DNA from: Paenibacillus riograndensis SBR5
Lineage (GTDB): Bacteria; Bacillota; Bacilli; Paenibacillales; Paenibacillaceae
DNA: 64,000 nt
Direction of reading: 5' to 3'
Assembly (NCBI RefSeq): GCF_000981585.1
Contig: NZ_LN831776.1
Location: 2,805,001 to 2,869,000, forward strand
The translations under genes were made by a program, and so were the position numbers. The notes under the pieces are model-generated. The model saw nothing but the letters and a program-made list of their open reading frames with translations, made no database searches and had not been told where the DNA came from. Each line of letters starts with the position of its first letter. Positions within the stretch are counted from its first letter, which is position 1. Shown here in pieces: positions 62,758-64,000 of the stretch.

Positions 62758-62904
62758 TGTTGTTTAGGAAATTATGATTTTTTAAGTCGTGGATAAGGTG
62801 TGTATAAAACTGGGGATAAGTAGGGGGGCAGCAAACTCACCCATAAACGGGTGGAAATCAGCCGAATTCGATTACCTTTTTCCAACTAACATTGGCCAAG
62901 AAGT

Positions 62905-63110
62905 AGATGAACAGTGCTAGTTGGAAAAAGGGAACTTATTTCTCTTGGAAATCCACAATTGTGAGATTGAAGTGGAAAAAGGGAGCTTAATTGGGCCGAA
63001 TTTCCTTAGAAAGGGCGAAATGTGCTAAATTAGTTACCCTTTTTCCACTTAACCTGCGGGAGAACAGGGTAATCGGGCAAATTAGTTGCCCTTTTTCCAC
63101 TTGGAATTGA
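62905..63110. repeat. Intergenic repeat B, copy 3 (diverged)
   Basis: Direct cores AGTTGGAAAAAGGGAACTTA at 62920 and AGTGGAAAAAGGG about 51 bp later, then two inverted CCCTTTTTCCACTT cores near 63037 and 63088. The ends differ from copies 1 and 2 and the terminal hairpin is missing. Confidence 0.8.
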
Positions 63111-63149
63111 CGGAGGACACATAAAGGGTTTCCCTAAGGTGTTAACCCT

Positions 63150-63335
63150 TGAAAATCCTGCACGGAATACAACAAAGTGTGATTTAAACAGGCCGAATGG
63201 GCTAACATCTTGTACGTTATACAACAATCTGTGTCCTAAGTACGCTAAACGGACAAAAATCTTGTGAATTGTACAACAATATGAGCGCGGCTTCACCAAA
63301 TGGACGAAAATCCTGCATGATATACAACAAATGCG
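63150..63335. repeat. Array F: four units with 51-52 bp period
   Basis: TACAACAA occurs at 63168, 63220, 63272 and 63323 (steps 52, 52, 51), each preceded by ATCYTGYA-type sequence 13 bases earlier. The layout, TGCA then TACAnCA, parallels array D at 38989. Confidence 0.8.
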
Positions 63336-63369
63336 GGTTTCGTAACCTTCAGGACCCTTATTTACCCGC

Positions 63370-63465
63370 CAAGGTGATTTTGTATATATGTACACGCTCT
63401 AATCCTTCTATTTCTCGCTCAAACGGGTACCATCCTTGTAAGGACGGCGAAGCCGTTTTGTTCTG
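63370..63465 (-). repeat. Intergenic repeat C, copy 3 (diverged, inverted)
   Basis: ACACGCTCTAATCCTTCTAT, then TTTCTCGCTCAAACGGGTACC and AAGGACGGCGAAGCCGTTTT. Both inverted C copies start about 30 bp after a CACCCGCCAGGGTGAT-like hairpin (62638 and 63364), so that hairpin may belong to the element. Confidence 0.7.
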
Positions 63466-63599
63466 GAAATTGTTTGGATCACCTGGAAGTGTGGTAAGTA
63501 ACATAACGTAAAGCGATTGTATAATTGATGACGCAGAAGCCATCCTAATACGATGTGGTTACTTCCCAAAAAAGTTGCACAGCGAAAGGAGAATGGATC

Positions 63600-64000
63600 A
63601 TGCCAGACAACAAGCAATCCACAAAAACTTTGCCACCTCAGGTGCAGGACCGGCAGCCCGGAATTGAGAGCGAGATGAAGCCGCGCCCGGAATTTGAAAC
63701 CTCAAGCTATAAAGCGGCAGGCAAGCTGCTGGGCAAGGCGGCGCTCATTACGGGAGGCGACAGCGGCATTGGGCGCGCGGTTGCCGTTCATTTTGCCAAA
63801 GAAGGTGCGGATGTGGTCATTTCCTATCTGAATGAGCATGCCGATGCCGAAGAAACGAAACGCCAGGTCGAGCAGGAGGGCCGGAAGTGTATTCTGGTAG
63901 CCGGTGACATCGGGGTAGAAGCGTTCTGCCAGGATCTGATCAACAAAACAGTGGAAGGCCTGGGCAAACTCGACATTCTGATCAACAACGCCGCCGAGCA
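63600..64000 (+). CDS. Short-chain dehydrogenase/reductase, 5' part (general stress protein 39-like)
   Basis: The first 133 codons of an SDR cut by the window end. ATG at 63600 has GAAAGGAG 8 bases upstream. A 50-residue N-terminal extension (KTLPPQVQDRQPGIESEMKP) before the Rossmann fold is typical of the YdaD/YhdF/YhxD group of Bacillus stress-linked oxidoreductases. The cofactor loop ALITGGDSGIGRAVAVHFAKEG (TGxxxGxG) and the LDILINNAAE strand are present; the catalytic Tyr-x3-Lys lies beyond the window. Confidence 0.93.
   Translation, partial: MPDNKQSTKTLPPQVQDRQPGIESEMKPRPEFETSSYKAAGKLLGKAALITGGDSGIGRAVAVHFAKEGADVVISYLNEHADAEETKRQVEQEGRKCILVAGDIGVEAFCQDLINKTVEGLGKLDILINNAAE

Noticed and set aside
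63150..63335. CRISPR-like look of the arrays (short cores with about 50-bp steps)
   Set aside because: The cores are degenerate, linkers are shared between copies rather than unique, some arrays contain inverted cores, and no cas genes are present.
1..64000. tRNA, rRNA or known riboswitch
   Set aside because: Looked for cloverleaf-like and common riboswitch or T-box signatures before the operons and saw none that I could support by eye.

Overview
The window reads as chromosome of a Paenibacillus-like, endospore-forming Firmicute of roughly 50% GC. The right half keeps a gene order known from Bacillus subtilis (ytoI, ytpI, ytrI, ytrH, dnaE, accD, accA, pyk, fxsA, ytvI, citZ, icd, mdh). Strong Shine-Dalgarno sites, frequent GTG/TTG starts, sporulation membrane genes and several YheC/YheD spore-coat-type ATP-grasp genes agree with this. 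The assignment is inferred from gene content and order; no database search was possible.

Layout. 1-3.7 kb: end of an unknown gene, then a sensor kinase coupled to a sugar-binding lipoprotein. 3.7-15.7 kb: two long composite intergenic repeats flank an accessory segment with AT-rich small membrane genes, a YheC/YheD gene, a glycosyltransferase and an LplBC/YtcQ-type sugar ABC importer under a perfect cre match; the second repeat is split by a group II intron. 15.7-25.4 kb: a pectin/hemicellulose utilisation cluster (two AraC regulators, GH43, GH28, pectinesterase, alpha/beta hydrolase, GH105), with no signal peptides on the enzymes. 25.4-31.1 kb: mobile or acquired genes (large serine recombinase, lipoprotein, ISL3 transposase, MFS exporter with ArsR). 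31.1-38.7 kb: four tandem YheC/YheD genes with a GNAT and a truncated fifth copy, then yheA and small genes. 39.1-40.8 kb: an insertion sequence with inverted repeats and a 5-bp target duplication. 41.2-62.2 kb: conserved housekeeping (DNA polymerase III, acetyl-CoA carboxyltransferase, pyruvate kinase, citrate synthase, isocitrate and malate dehydrogenase) with sporulation genes. 62.2-63.6 kb: more intergenic repeats, then the start of a short-chain dehydrogenase.

How the genes work together. Imported oligogalacturonides and related sugars would be de-esterified and hydrolysed in the cytoplasm by the pectin cluster. accDA, pyk and citZ-icd-mdh channel the carbon to fatty acids and the first turn of the TCA cycle, with CcpA/CcpC-like sites before citZ. 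The YheC/YheD, YtrHI and YtvI genes belong to spore formation.

The most unusual signal is in the intergenic DNA. At least six sequence families of short palindromic or dyad-arranged cores form small arrays, nearly all with a repeat period of 50-52 bp although the sequences are unrelated. A second unexplained signal is a 64-67 nt leader with a nearly invariant 3' part, shared by yheA, icd and mdh.
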